Origin: Caballeronia udeis
Lineage (GTDB): Bacteria > Pseudomonadota > Gammaproteobacteria > Burkholderiales > Burkholderiaceae
Assembly: GCF_001544555.2 (NCBI RefSeq)
Contig: NZ_FCOK02000047.1
Location: forward strand, 1 to 64,000
Length of the DNA stretch: 64,000 bases
Direction of reading: 5' to 3'
Position numbers and translations under genes: made by a program. The notes below the pieces were generated by a model. It made no database searches and was not told the DNA's origin. It saw only the letters and a list, made by a program, of their open reading frames with translations. Of this stretch, positions 41,969 to 51,090 are shown in pieces. How positions within the stretch are numbered: position 1 is the first letter of the stretch; each line of letters begins with the position of its first letter.

Positions 41969-42994
41969 TTAACGGGTTTCGGTGACTTTGGCCAGATGGC
42001 GCGGCGCGTCGGGATTGCGCCCGCGCGCGGCAGCCAGGGCATCGGCCATCACATAGAAAGACAGGATCGCGGCGATCGGATCGAGCGCGAAATGGGCTGT
42101 CTCAACGAGGGGCAACGTGGCTTCGGGCACGTCCGCGGGTGCGGCGAGCAACACGCGTGCGCCACGCGCGCGCATATCGCGGGCAAGCTGGATCAACCCG
42201 GCCTGTTCCGGACCGCGCGGCGCGAACACGAGCAACGGATAGTCCTCGCCGATGAGTTCCATCGGACCATGCCGCACTTCCGCGCTCGAGAACGCTTCGG
42301 CTTGTATTCCCGATGTTTCCTTCAACTTGAGCGCCGCTTCCTGCGCAATCGCGAGACCAAGACCACGGCCGATCACAATCATGCGGTCGACGTTTTTCAG
42401 TTCATCGACGGCGTGCGACCAATCGAGCTTGCCCGCCGCGCGCAAGGCGTCCGGCAGCGTTTTCAGCGCGCCCAGCAACTCGACATCTTTCTGCACGTGC
42501 GCGATCACGATCGCCGACAACGACAACATCGCGATATAGCTTTTCGTCGCGGCCACCGACAATTCCGGGCCGGCCAGCAGCGGCAGGCTCCACTCGCACG
42601 CTTCGGCGAGCGGCGAACCGGGCACGTTGACAGCGGCAACAGTCAGTGCGCCGGCGGCACGCAACGCCTGCATGGTGCCGACCAGATCGGGGCTCTTGCC
42701 CGACTGGGAAAACGCCACGGCCAATTGGCCCTTCACGCGCAACGGCGCTTGCTGCAGGGTCGCAACCGACATGGGTAACGACGCAACCGGCACGCCGATC
42801 CGGCTCATCGTGAGGCCTGCGAAGTAACTGGCGGCGTGATCCGACGAACCGCGCGCGACGGTCAGAGCAACATGGCGCGGCTCTTCGGCGAGCCGTGCGG
42901 CGAGTGCTTCAATGTGGGAAGTGTCGGCTAGCTGGGCAGCCACCACGTCGGCGGAAGCCAGCGCCTCATCAAGCATATTCGACAATTGATTCAC
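41969..42994 (-). CDS. SIS-domain glucosamine-6-phosphate deaminase (NagB-II type)
   Basis: The 341-residue protein has two SIS domains: TVARGSSDHAASYFAG and VAFSQSGKSPDLVGTM in the first, and MIVIGRGLGLAIAQEAALKLKETSGI with EVRHGPMEL in the second. This is the layout of GlmS isomerase domains without the glutaminase part, as in NagB-II. It would convert GlcN6P to Fru6P plus ammonia after NagA. It overlaps nagA by 26 nt, so translation is coupled. Sequence alone does not exclude another sugar-phosphate isomerase, but the operon supports this role. Confidence 0.9.
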   Translation of the reverse strand: MNQLSNMLDEALASADVVAAQLADTSHIEALAARLAEEPRHVALTVARGSSDHAASYFAGLTMSRIGVPVASLPMSVATLQQAPLRVKGQLAVAFSQSGKSPDLVGTMQALRAAGALTVAAVNVPGSPLAEACEWSLPLLAGPELSVAATKSYIAMLSLSAIVIAHVQKDVELLGALKTLPDALRAAGKLDWSHAVDELKNVDRMIVIGRGLGLAIAQEAALKLKETSGIQAEAFSSAEVRHGPMELIGEDYPLLVFAPRGPEQAGLIQLARDMRARGARVLLAAPADVPEATLPLVETAHFALDPIAAILSFYVMADALAAARGRNPDAPRHLAKVTETR

Positions 42995-44072
42995 CCTCTA
43001 CATAAGTTGCCGTCAACGCGAGTTCGCGATCGAATACAACGAGGTCCGCCCACGCACCGCGCGCGATCCGGCCCCGGTCTTCAAGGCCGAGGTAATCGGC
43101 GGCGTAGCGTGACAGGCGATTGGAAACGTCCGCCATCGGCAGGCCGATGGAGACAAGATTGCGCAGCGCCTGATCCATGGTCAGCGTGCTGCCTGCGAGC
43201 GTGCCGTCGGCGAGACGCACGCCGCCCATGCACTTCGTCACGTGCTGGCTGCCCAGGCGATATTCGCCGTCGGGCATGCCCGCCGCCGAGGTGCTGTCGG
43301 TGACCACATACAGGCGCGGAATGGCGCGCAGCGCGGCGCGGATCGCACCGGGATGCACGTGTATGAGATCGGGGATCAGTTCGGCATACTCGGCATGCGC
43401 GAGCGCCGCGCCTACCACGCCGGGATTGCGGTGAAGCAGCGGCGACATGGCGTTGAACAAGTGCGTGAAGCCGCGTGCGCCGTGTTTGAGCGCATTGACC
43501 GCGTCGTCGTAAGTAGCGAGCGAATGGCCCACTTGCACACGTACGCCGCGCGCCGCCATTTCCTGGATCACTTCAATATGCCCGGAGATTTCCGGAGCGA
43601 TGGTCACCACGCGGATGGGCGCGAGCGACAAGTACTTCAGCACTTCGTCCCGGACGGCAACCGCGGCCGCGTCCGGCTGCGCGCCAAGCTTGCCGGGATT
43701 GATATACGGTCCTTCCAGATGCACGCCGAGCACGCGGGCACCGCCTGACGCGCGGCGGATGGATTGTTCGCCCAGGCCCTTGACGACCGCCATGAGTTCG
43801 TCGCGCGGAGCGGTCATGGTGGTGGCGAGCATGCTGGTGGTGCCATGCTTCGCGTGCTCGCGTGCAACAGTGGTCGCGGCGTCGCCGCCTTCCATGATGT
43901 CCGCGCCGCCGCCGCCGTGCACATGGCAGTCGACGAAGCCCGGCAAGATGTACGGGGCATCATTGGTCTTCGGGTCCACGCGCGCGCCTTCGAGCGCGGT
44001 CACCCGTCCGTTCGCAAACTCGATCGAGCCGTATATCCAGCCGTCGGTCGTCAGGATGTTTCCTTTCAGCAT
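42969..44072 (-). CDS. nagA: N-acetylglucosamine-6-phosphate deacetylase
   Basis: NagA deacetylates GlcNAc6P to GlcN6P. The 367-residue protein has the amidohydrolase motif PGFVDCHVHGGGGADIM, metal-binding HxGH-like GHSLATYDDAV, THLFNAMSPLLHR, a HVHPGAI loop and the catalytic Asp in VVTDSTSAAGMPDG. ATG 44072 (MLKGNILTTDGW) has a GAGAGAG site and fits the family; the earlier ATG at 44108 adds a non-conserved stretch. It is the first gene of the operon nagA, SIS deaminase, ptsP, nagE. Confidence 0.96.
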   Translation of the reverse strand: MLKGNILTTDGWIYGSIEFANGRVTALEGARVDPKTNDAPYILPGFVDCHVHGGGGADIMEGGDAATTVAREHAKHGTTSMLATTMTAPRDELMAVVKGLGEQSIRRASGGARVLGVHLEGPYINPGKLGAQPDAAAVAVRDEVLKYLSLAPIRVVTIAPEISGHIEVIQEMAARGVRVQVGHSLATYDDAVNALKHGARGFTHLFNAMSPLLHRNPGVVGAALAHAEYAELIPDLIHVHPGAIRAALRAIPRLYVVTDSTSAAGMPDGEYRLGSQHVTKCMGGVRLADGTLAGSTLTMDQALRNLVSIGLPMADVSNRLSRYAADYLGLEDRGRIARGAWADLVVFDRELALTATYVEGESIVEYA

Positions 44073-44746
44073 GAATCTCTCTCGTGAAACGTACCGCTTA
44101 ACGCGCATTACACGCGCTGGTGGCGCGCGCTGCGCGCGTGATGAAGCTCCATCAACCGTCGCACCTGCTGCGAGCAGGCCGGAAGCTGCCGATGAAATGT
44201 TTCCCCGGTGACTTCCCGCAATGGCGTTTTTCGCTTCTGGAATTGTTTTTCGACGCCTGTTTCGACGTCTCGCCGGTCCGGTAGCAGAGGGACTCTGGCG
44301 CGATGCTTACCGCACGAACAGCACTGGAACAGGATGCCAGCCGGACACCTTGATTGACCCTTTGCGACCATTTTTTACGATCGTTTAACGAAGCGATTGT
44401 GCATAACAATGGTCACTAAACCGACGTCTTTGGCGAGCCCATTATATAACCAAAATAATACCAGTCAATTTTCAAAATCAATTGCCACTTACTCAACAAA
44501 CTTGTTAATTATCAATAAGTTGAACGCATCTCAAATATATTTCAGGATCGCTTTGGTATCAGTAATTACCCTTGAATGCAGCCCACTTCAACGCGTCTGA
44601 TCTACACACTATAGACGCCCTCCGGCCACCGCAAGAGGTCTCGGCCGGGCATTTATGCACGATCATGCTTTTATTCGGCACAATAGCTTCGATCGATTCG
44701 CCGGGAGAAATGGCGAGCGGCATAAAAACGAGAGAGCGAGGCGGAT
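44073..44746. other. Regulatory region of the nag operon and marR-gnat gene
   Basis: The 674-bp gap holds a minus-strand promoter at 44441-44468 and an AT-rich block (44,380-44,600) unlike its surroundings. A weak inverted repeat GGTA-N8-TACC at 44555-44570 could be an operator. A minus-strand open frame 44108-44371 (87 codons, with CC and CG-C Cys pairs) lies in the leader, has no ribosome site, and I do not accept it as a gene. No NagR/NagQ regulator gene is nearby. Confidence 0.5.
44441..44468 (-). promoter_or_regulatory. Sigma70 promoter of the nag operon
   Basis: On the minus strand TTGACT (44463-44468) and TATAAT (44441-44446) are separated by 16 nt. A start near 44434 would give a leader of about 360 nt before nagA. 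Confidence 0.65.
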
Positions 44747-45658
44747 ATGGTCAATTCCTTGAGCGACGGCCTGACGGATGCGGTGCGCCGCTTCCAATGG
44801 TTTTATGCGTGCCATGTCAGGGCGCCGCATGAGCTGGTCGAGCACAGCGCGCTGTCGCTGACAGAAATGCGTGTGCTCTTTGCTGTCATGCATGGCGGCG
44901 CATGTACGGCGGCGGATATCTCGCGCACGCTCGGACTCGATACCGGTTACCTGAGCCGGATGCTGACGCAATTCGAGCGCAGCGGACTGATTGAGAGGCG
45001 TCCCTGTTCCGGCGATGCCCGCAGCACCCAGGTTTCATTGACCGCAGCCGGAGAAACAGGACTGTCCACCGCAAGCGCACACGTGCGCGACGACGTATCG
45101 ACCACGCTGGACGCCATGACACCGGGCGAACGCGCGCAACTGATCGCATCGATGGGATATGTCCAGCGCCTGCTCTCGCCTCCCGCCGACGCGCCGCAAG
45201 TCCGGCTGCGTGGCCCGAGACCGGGGGATTTCGGCTGGATCGTCGAGCGCGAGGCGCAACTCGCCCCCGGCGGGACACATGCGCAGCGCGAACGGGAAAC
45301 TCGCACAGCAATGGTCGTAGCGGATTACCTGACCGCACCTGATCCGCTTCGCAACGGGTGCTGGATCGCCGAGCAAGACGGCGTCAGCGTAGGCGCGAGC
45401 CTGCTGATAGGCGTGTCAGCCGGGAGCGCACGGCTCGCGGCGTTGTTTGTGGAACCGGGGGTGAGGCGCGGCAGTATCGCCCGCCGGCTGATCAAAGCCT
45501 GCGTAGCGTTTGCCACGGAGTCCGGGTACGGCCGCGTTGTCTGCGCGACCGATTTGAACCCCGTTTCGGTTGCACCTTTTCTCCGGCCGTTCGGTTTCGA
45601 GGAACTAAGCAACCAGGGGGAATGGGAAAAGCACTTGAAAGAACCACACGCTTTTTAA
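44747..45658 (+). CDS. MarR-GNAT fusion protein
   Basis: The 303-residue protein joins a MarR winged helix (~1-145: LSLTEMRVLFAVMHGGACTAADISRTLGLDTGYLSR, with GDARSTQVSLTAAG) to a C-terminal GNAT acetyltransferase (~150-303). The GNAT part has LAALFVEPGVRRGSIARRLIKACVAFA, the acetyl-CoA binding V/RxxGxA-like segment, in which the usual second Gly is Ser. The MarR half would sense a signal and bind DNA; the GNAT half may modify a target or an effector. It is divergent from the nag operon with a 674-bp gap. A YciI-like gene follows. Confidence 0.85.
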   Translation: MVNSLSDGLTDAVRRFQWFYACHVRAPHELVEHSALSLTEMRVLFAVMHGGACTAADISRTLGLDTGYLSRMLTQFERSGLIERRPCSGDARSTQVSLTAAGETGLSTASAHVRDDVSTTLDAMTPGERAQLIASMGYVQRLLSPPADAPQVRLRGPRPGDFGWIVEREAQLAPGGTHAQRERETRTAMVVADYLTAPDPLRNGCWIAEQDGVSVGASLLIGVSAGSARLAALFVEPGVRRGSIARRLIKACVAFATESGYGRVVCATDLNPVSVAPFLRPFGFEELSNQGEWEKHLKEPHAF

Positions 45659-45726
45659 AGCGGAAGCACCGAGCGCCCGTTGCAGGCTTAAGATTGAGTC
45701 CCGTTCTCCATCGATTGAAATCGCCC

Positions 45727-46017
45727 ATGTACGTCATCCATCTACGCTACACCGGCGCGCTCGCTGAAATCGACGAAGCGCTCGACGCTCATCGCCTGTA
45801 TCTCGAACGGCAGTTCGAGGCAGGCGTGTTTATCATCGCGGGACCGAAAGTACCGCGCGACGGCGGCATCATCCTGGCGGCGAGCATTGAGCGGGACCGG
45901 CTTGACGCGATCATCGCAGAAGACCCGTTCTCGCAGCAGCGGCTGGCGCACTACGACATCATCGAGTTCACAGCCACGCGGCTCGCTCCCGGGCTGAATT
46001 TGCCGCAATCGCTGTGA
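45727..46017 (+). CDS. YciI-like protein
   Basis: The 96-residue protein has the YciI ferredoxin-like layout: MYVIHLRYTGALAEIDEALDAHRLYLERQFEAGVF, then GPKVPRDGGIILAAS and EDPFSQQRLAHYDIIEF. YciI members carry a His/Asp pair near the start (His23 here) and serve as small dehydratase- or lyase-like proteins of unclear function. It lies 68 bp after the MarR-GNAT gene and before a bidirectional terminator. Confidence 0.85.
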   Translation: MYVIHLRYTGALAEIDEALDAHRLYLERQFEAGVFIIAGPKVPRDGGIILAASIERDRLDAIIAEDPFSQQRLAHYDIIEFTATRLAPGLNLPQSL

Positions 46018-46074
46018 TTGTCGGCGCGTTTCCCGAGTGACCTCCATCGAAGGTCCGGAGCGGAAATCTGCCAT

Positions 46075-46107
46075 GAAAAAAGCCGTTTCAACGCGAGTTG
46101 AAACGGC
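46075..46107 (-). terminator. Bidirectional terminator, YciI and SCO genes
   Basis: Arms GCCGTTTCAAC and GTTGAAACGGC around GCGA. On the minus strand it is followed by TTTTTT, ending the SCO-to-ctaA unit. On the plus strand the tail is a poorer CTTTG. Confidence 0.85.
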
Positions 46108-46143
46108 CTTTGCGTAAGCGTGTAACCAGTAGCAGGCGTCGGC

Positions 46144-46743
46144 CTAGTCGAGCAACAACTTCAGATCGTGTACCCATGTATCCACGCCCTGCCCGTCGCG
46201 TGCAAACAACCTGAGCCTGCCTTGCGGGTCGAAGACATAACTCGCGGCCGTATGGTCCATGGTGTATTCACCGGCCGTCTTGCCCGGGACCTGCGCGTAA
46301 TAGACGCGAAAATCCTTCGTGATCTTGACCAGTTCCGGCGTGTCGGCAGGGCGCAAACCGATGAACGTCGGGCTGAACGCCGACACATATTCACCCAGCA
46401 ACGGCGCTGTGTCGCGTGCGGGATCGACGGTGACCATCAGCACTTGAACGCGCTTGGCGTCATCACCGAGTTTTTGCAACGCCTGCGAGAGTTCAGCGAG
46501 CGTGGTCGGGCACACGTCCGGGCAATGGGTATAGCCGAAGAACAGTACAACGGCCTTGCCTTTGAAGTCACCCAGCGTACGCGTCTTGCCGCTGGTGTCG
46601 GGCAACGAAAAATCGCTGCCGAACTGCGTGTTGCCCGTGATGTCGAGATTCGTGAACGCGGGTTTGCTGTCGCATCCTGCGAGCAGTACGGCGGCCAAAA
46701 CGAATCCCAACCAGACAGCGATCCCTCGAACTGAAAACTTCAT
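46144..46743 (-). CDS. SCO1/SenC family copper chaperone
   Basis: SCO proteins deliver copper to the CuA site of cytochrome oxidase subunit II. The 199-residue lipoprotein (lipobox LLAGC) has the CxxxC copper site in THCPDVCPTTLAE and the His ligand in MDHTAASYVFD, on a thioredoxin fold. It overlaps ctaB by 4 nt (ATGA), the last gene of the SCO-ctaB-ctaA unit, downstream of the aa3 genes. It is therefore part of the oxidase assembly operon. Confidence 0.93.
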   Translation of the reverse strand: MKFSVRGIAVWLGFVLAAVLLAGCDSKPAFTNLDITGNTQFGSDFSLPDTSGKTRTLGDFKGKAVVLFFGYTHCPDVCPTTLAELSQALQKLGDDAKRVQVLMVTVDPARDTAPLLGEYVSAFSPTFIGLRPADTPELVKITKDFRVYYAQVPGKTAGEYTMDHTAASYVFDPQGRLRLFARDGQGVDTWVHDLKLLLD

Positions 46744-47645
46744 AAACCGATCACCGTGCGCACGTAATGATCCACGAGAAGCGCGCCGAACAGCAGCGAC
46801 AAATACACGATGGAAAACCGAAAGGTCTTGCGCGCGAGAGCATCGGAATATTCACGATAAATCTTCCACGCATACCCGAGGAAAACGCCGCCGAGCACAA
46901 CGGCCGAGGCCAGATAGAGCAGACCGCTCATGCCGGAGATAAACGGCATCATGGTCACGACAAACAGGATCACCGTGTACAGGAAGATATGCAGGCGCGT
47001 GTATTTCTCGCCGTGCGTATTCGGCAGCATCGGCAAGCCGGCGTTCTCGTAGTCCTTGCGCCTGTACAGCGCCAGCGCCCAGAAGTGCGGCGGCGTCCAA
47101 ACGAAGATGATCAGGACAAGAATCCACGCGTCACCGGGCACATGGCCCGTGACGGCTGCCCAGCCAAGCGCCGGCGGCATGGCGCCCGACGCACCGCCGA
47201 TCACGATGTTCTGCGGCGTCGCGGGTTTCAGCAGGCACGTATAGATCACCGCATAGCCGACGAACGTCGCGATTGTCAGCCACATGGTCAGCGCATTCGT
47301 GAACGTGTAGAGCGTCCACATGCCCGCGCCGCCGAGCACCGCTGAAAACAGCAGGATCTGGGCCCGCGTGATCTCGCCGCGTGCGGAGGGACGCCACGCG
47401 GTGCGACGCATCATGGCGTCGATCTTTTGCTCCATCAGGCAATTGATGGCGAACGCGGCGCCGGCCAGCAGCCAGATGCCCACGGTTCCGCCGATCAGCA
47501 CGGTCCACGGCACCATGCCGGGCGTGGACAGGAACATGCCGATGACCGCGCAGAAAACCGCGAGTTGCGTGACGCGCGGTTTGGTCAACGCGATGTACTG
47601 CGAGAGACGGTTACCGGAGGGGGAAATTAGTGTCGTGCTGTCCAT
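46740..47645 (-). CDS. ctaB: Haem O synthase (protohaem IX farnesyltransferase)
   Basis: CtaB adds a farnesyl group to haem B, making haem O for the oxidase. The 301-residue UbiA-type membrane protein has about nine hydrophobic helices and the Asp-rich prenyl-diphosphate motif NCLMEQKIDAMMRRT, plus the second Asp-containing loop YRRKDYENAGLPMLPN. It overlaps the SCO gene by 4 nt, and a 6-nt gap separates it from ctaA, its pathway partner. Confidence 0.95.
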   Translation of the reverse strand: MDSTTLISPSGNRLSQYIALTKPRVTQLAVFCAVIGMFLSTPGMVPWTVLIGGTVGIWLLAGAAFAINCLMEQKIDAMMRRTAWRPSARGEITRAQILLFSAVLGGAGMWTLYTFTNALTMWLTIATFVGYAVIYTCLLKPATPQNIVIGGASGAMPPALGWAAVTGHVPGDAWILVLIIFVWTPPHFWALALYRRKDYENAGLPMLPNTHGEKYTRLHIFLYTVILFVVTMMPFISGMSGLLYLASAVVLGGVFLGYAWKIYREYSDALARKTFRFSIVYLSLLFGALLVDHYVRTVIGL

Positions 47646-47651
47646 AGAAAC

Positions 47652-48797
47652 TCACGGAGCTTGGCGCGGGAGTGATGCGGGAACGGCGTCGCGCGGGGCG
47701 GTGGCAGACGGCCACACAACGTGGCCGGGACGGCTGGAAGAGATTCGAAAGTTTACCATAACGAGCAACAGCAAAAGGATGGCCGCCCCGCCGTTGTGCG
47801 CCACGGCAATAGGCAGCGGCCACTGCAGCAGGATATTCGACAATCCCGTCAGGAACTGCACGACGATCACGATCATGATGCCGTTAGCGGGTTTTCTCAA
47901 CGACTCAAATCGCCGCAGCTTCGCTGCGAGCCACAACGTGTATAGCACGACGACGATCGCAAAGGTCCGGTGGGTCCAGTGAATCGCGACCAGCGCGTCC
48001 TGCGAAATGACATCGCCGTCGCCGGTCATGCCGAGCGCCCGCCACAGGTGGAAGCCGTGCTCGAAGTTCATCGGCGGAATCCAGGCGCCGTTGCACAACG
48101 GAAAGTCCGTGCAGGCGAGTACCGCGTAGTTGGTGCTGACCCAGCCGCCCAACGCGATCTGGACCACCAGCAGCAATAATCCGACGAGCGCAGCGGGCTG
48201 CCACCGAGCGGCGGCGGGATCGATCGCCGGAATCGGCGTCTGGCGCGCGGCCAGCCAGCCGAGCGAGCCGAGCAACGCCAGCCCGAGCAACAGATGCGTG
48301 GTCACAATCACCGGCTGCAGCTTCATGGTGACCGTCCAGGCGCCGAACGCACCCTGCACCACGATCAGCATCAGGATCCCGGTCGGCCACCACGGCGACA
48401 CGTGCAACGGCCTGCGCTTGAAACGCGCTGTCCACGCAATCAGAACCTGCGCGATGATCAACACGCCGATTGCCATCGCGAAATAGCGGTGGATCATTTC
48501 AATCCACGCCTTGCCGATACTCACCGGCCCTGTCGGCATTGCCTGATGGGCGGCGGTAATGGCCGCATGCGCAATAAACGGCGACGACGTGCCGTAACAG
48601 CCCGGCCAGTCGGGGCAACCAAGGCCCGAATCGGTCAGCCGCGTGAAACCGCCGAACATCACCAGGTCGAGCGTCAGGAACGTGGTGAGCCAGACGAGCT
48701 TGCGAAATTTGTTGTCATCGGCTTTCACCCACACGTACGAAAGCGGCAACAACGCAATGCAGATGCCGATCAACCCGAGCTGTAAAACGTAAGTCAT
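47652..48797 (-). CDS. ctaA: Haem A synthase
   Basis: CtaA oxidises the methyl group of haem O to a formyl group, giving haem A for cytochrome aa3. The 381-residue protein has eight hydrophobic segments. The Cys pairs are GLGCPDWPGCYG and ACTDFPLCNG; haem-ligand His lie in IEMIHRYFAMAIG and AIHWTHRTFAIV. It is the COX15/CtaA type. Gene order ctaA, ctaB, SCO on the minus strand follows haem A production and copper delivery. Confidence 0.95.
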   Translation of the reverse strand: MTYVLQLGLIGICIALLPLSYVWVKADDNKFRKLVWLTTFLTLDLVMFGGFTRLTDSGLGCPDWPGCYGTSSPFIAHAAITAAHQAMPTGPVSIGKAWIEMIHRYFAMAIGVLIIAQVLIAWTARFKRRPLHVSPWWPTGILMLIVVQGAFGAWTVTMKLQPVIVTTHLLLGLALLGSLGWLAARQTPIPAIDPAAARWQPAALVGLLLLVVQIALGGWVSTNYAVLACTDFPLCNGAWIPPMNFEHGFHLWRALGMTGDGDVISQDALVAIHWTHRTFAIVVVLYTLWLAAKLRRFESLRKPANGIMIVIVVQFLTGLSNILLQWPLPIAVAHNGGAAILLLLLVMVNFRISSSRPGHVVWPSATAPRDAVPASLPRQAP

Positions 48798-48855
48798 GCG
48801 TGCACTGTCCTCAACTCGCCTTTGGTTCTTTCCTTCATTGGTGCTTGGTCCGTCC

Positions 48856-49512
48856 TTAGCCGATCCGCGACCACTTCAGCAGCTTCGCAAGATCCGCCTT
48901 GATCTTCTCCGGTTCCGGATCCTTGGGGAAACGCATCATCAGGTTGCCATTGGGGTCGACCAGGAAAATGTGGTCGGTGAGTTGTGAATCGGCGCCCGCC
49001 GGGAGCCACGCCGCCACCGCTTTGGGATCGGCGACCAGCATGCGCGTGTCCGGCTGCGGATAAGCGGTGCGAATCACACTCGAAACCGGTTTGTCATCGG
49101 TCCGAAGCCACACGTTGACCACCCGGTCGCGCTCAGCTGATTGCAGCACGCGCACCTGCCGCATGAAGAACAGACGCGTGACGCATTGCTCGTTGCAGTC
49201 GCTGCTGTTGACCGTGACCATCAGCCATTTCCCGCGCAAGGCGCTGAGCGGCATCGGCTTGCCTTGTTCGTCGGTGACGACGAGTTGGTCGGGAATCGGG
49301 CGCTGCGGCTCGATCAGCGCACCGTAGCTCGTCGTGCCGCCGGTCGGCTTGACCACGTAGTACATGAAATAGGACGCGATGACCGGCGCAGCGCACACGG
49401 CGGCAAGCAGGAGCAGCATCCAGCGCCCCTTGTTCCATGAGCCGGATGTGCGTTGCTGCTGCTGGGCACGCGCCTTGTGGATAGCTGACGCGGACGGTCG
49501 GGGAGTTTGCAT
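48856..49512 (-). CDS. Oxidase-linked membrane protein with SCO-like fold
   Basis: The 218-residue product has one N-terminal membrane helix (RWMLLLLAAVCAAPVIASYFM) and a periplasmic thioredoxin-like domain with a Cys pair in SSDCNEQCVTRLFFMRQV, resembling the copper site of SCO but with different spacing context. The C-terminal VDPNGNLMMRFP segment also fits SCO. The SCO His ligand position (TDHIFLVDP) is present. It lies between SURF1 and ctaA, so a role in oxidase assembly is likely. ATG 49512 is preferred; an ATG at 49563 adds 17 residues. Confidence 0.78.
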   Translation of the reverse strand: MQTPRPSASAIHKARAQQQQRTSGSWNKGRWMLLLLAAVCAAPVIASYFMYYVVKPTGGTTSYGALIEPQRPIPDQLVVTDEQGKPMPLSALRGKWLMVTVNSSDCNEQCVTRLFFMRQVRVLQSAERDRVVNVWLRTDDKPVSSVIRTAYPQPDTRMLVADPKAVAAWLPAGADSQLTDHIFLVDPNGNLMMRFPKDPEPEKIKADLAKLLKWSRIG

Positions 49513-49745
49513 GGACAAAATGTTGCCTCTATTCGTTGGCGGCATCGCGGACTCAATGTCCACGCGATGCGATCGTTCAAGCGTACGGCGCCAGCTTCAT
49601 GGCTGCCGGTCGGAACCGGTTTTCGGCCTGGTGCGTCTGCTTGCTGCTGCTTGCTGCTGCTTGCTGCATGTTCCGCCAAGCCTTGCTGCCGCGAAAGCCC
49701 AGTCGTCCTTTTCAGGTCGGACCCGCCGCTATCAAGCTTATCGGA

Positions 49746-50489
49746 TCAGACCTTCCCATCAATTGTTTCCTGAGCAGGCTGTCCGGTGCTGTCTTTCTTC
49801 GCCGCGCGCCGCGCAGCGTAGAGTCCGAATCCCAGCGCCGCGAGCGCCATGCCCCACCACTGCAGCATGTACCCGTAATTGGTGTCCACGCCCATGGTCG
49901 GCGCCGGCCAGTCGCGCACCAGCTTGTCGCCGCTGTTGTTCAATTGCTGGATCACGAACGGTTGCAGCGGCAAACCCGTTTCGGCGGCGTATTTGGCGAC
50001 ATCAAGATTCTGCCGAATTTTTAGTTCCGCCGCGGAACCGCCATGTCCAAGCTCAAAAGCCTGCGACGCATTCGCCCGCGCGATGCCTTCAACCTCGACT
50101 TCGCCTGCCGGCGTGTCATACGGCTCAATACCCGTGCGATCCGCCAGATTCCGCGGCAACCAGCCGCGATTCACCAGCACGACCCCGCCGCCATCCAGCT
50201 TGAGCGGCATCACGACGTAGAAACCCGGCTGGTCGTTATACGGCCGATTGTCGAGATAAACGACACGATCGGGCATGAACGTGCCACGCGCCAGCACACG
50301 ATGAAACTCGATGTCCTTCAGCGCAATTGGGGTCGCGCCCACGCGCTGCACGGGTGCGTTTTCAAACGCAACAATCCGCGCGTTCAGTTGCTCTTTTTGA
50401 TGCGCGCGGTCCCGCTGCCAGAAGCCAAGCCGCACCGTAACCGCCATGACGATCAGGATGATCAGCGCCGGCCAGAAACGAATTTTCAT
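49746..50489 (-). CDS. SURF1 family oxidase assembly protein
   Basis: The 247-residue protein has the SURF1 pattern: an N-terminal helix IRFWPALIILIVMAVTVRLGFWQRDRAHQK, the mid-body YLDNRPYNDQPGFYVVMPLK and VNRGWLPRNL, and a second helix near the C-terminus (YMLQWWGMALAALGFGLYA). SURF1 assists haem a insertion into subunit I. ATG 50489 starts MKIRFW; an ATG at 50531 is possible. It lies in the assembly part of the cta cluster, and the twin-helix gene starts divergently 100 bp away. Confidence 0.93.
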   Translation of the reverse strand: MKIRFWPALIILIVMAVTVRLGFWQRDRAHQKEQLNARIVAFENAPVQRVGATPIALKDIEFHRVLARGTFMPDRVVYLDNRPYNDQPGFYVVMPLKLDGGGVVLVNRGWLPRNLADRTGIEPYDTPAGEVEVEGIARANASQAFELGHGGSAAELKIRQNLDVAKYAAETGLPLQPFVIQQLNNSGDKLVRDWPAPTMGVDTNYGYMLQWWGMALAALGFGLYAARRAAKKDSTGQPAQETIDGKV

Positions 50490-50588
50490 ACCGCGTTTCC
50501 ACCGATGAAAACCTGCACGCCCACGCGGCATGTTACCTGCGGTGCGATAATCGAAGGATCGAACTTCTTAGGCCAACTGGCTGTTTTC

Positions 50589-50798
50589 ATGCACATATTC
50601 GTTGCCATTGCATTCATTCTCATCATCGCGAGCCTGGGTTCGGCGCTGTACTTCATGATGACCGACAAGGGCAAGACCAAGCGCATGGTGTGGTCGCTTG
50701 CCATGCGGGTCGGGCTGTCGATCTCGCTGTTCCTCTTCATCCTGTTCGCGCACTGGATGGGCTGGATTCAGTCCACCGGGATTCCGCTCGGACGCTAG
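50589..50798 (+). CDS. Twin-transmembrane protein (DUF2909 type)
   Basis: This 69-residue protein has two hydrophobic helices (FVAIAFILIIASLGSALYFMM, and LSISLFLFILFAHWMGW) with a basic loop (DKGKTKRM). Such twin-TM proteins lie in cytochrome oxidase clusters of many proteobacteria, and a role in oxidase biogenesis is suspected but unproved. It is the only plus-strand gene in this stretch, between SURF1 and ctaE. The ATG at 50589 is supported by the conserved start and length. Confidence 0.85.
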   Translation: MHIFVAIAFILIIASLGSALYFMMTDKGKTKRMVWSLAMRVGLSISLFLFILFAHWMGWIQSTGIPLGR

Positions 50799-50969
50799 GC
50801 AGGACGCTGGACATCACGTGGGTTGGGCCTTCGGTTGGGCTGTCCGTCGGCACGAAGGTTCGCCCCAAGCATCGCGGAATACTAGCTGGCCGCCAGGTTC
50901 AACGCTGCGACAAATCGGCGCATCGAAAACATTGCCTTAACATTCCGTCAGGCCCCTTCAAAAACAAAA

Positions 50970-50996
50970 CGCCGCCCGAGTCAGGTCGAGGCGGCG
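50970..50996 (-). terminator. Terminator after ctaE
   Basis: Arms CGCCGCC and GGCGGCG around a 13-nt loop, followed on the minus strand by TTTTGTTTTT. It ends the ctaC-to-ctaE unit. Confidence 0.8.
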
Positions 50997-51090
50997 CTTT
51001 GCAAAGCATCTTTTTCAATCGACTTCCTACCACGCTGCCAGACCGGATGCTGCTGGATCAACCCGCCGCATCCACCCAGCCTGCACGCGC

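Noticed and set aside
39597..41972. Long open frame antisense to ptsP (791 codons)
   Set aside because: No domains; ptsP motifs on the opposite strand are unambiguous.
44108..44371. 87-codon frame in the nag leader with Cys pairs
   Set aside because: No ribosome site, no recognised fold, and codon pattern not clearly protein-coding.
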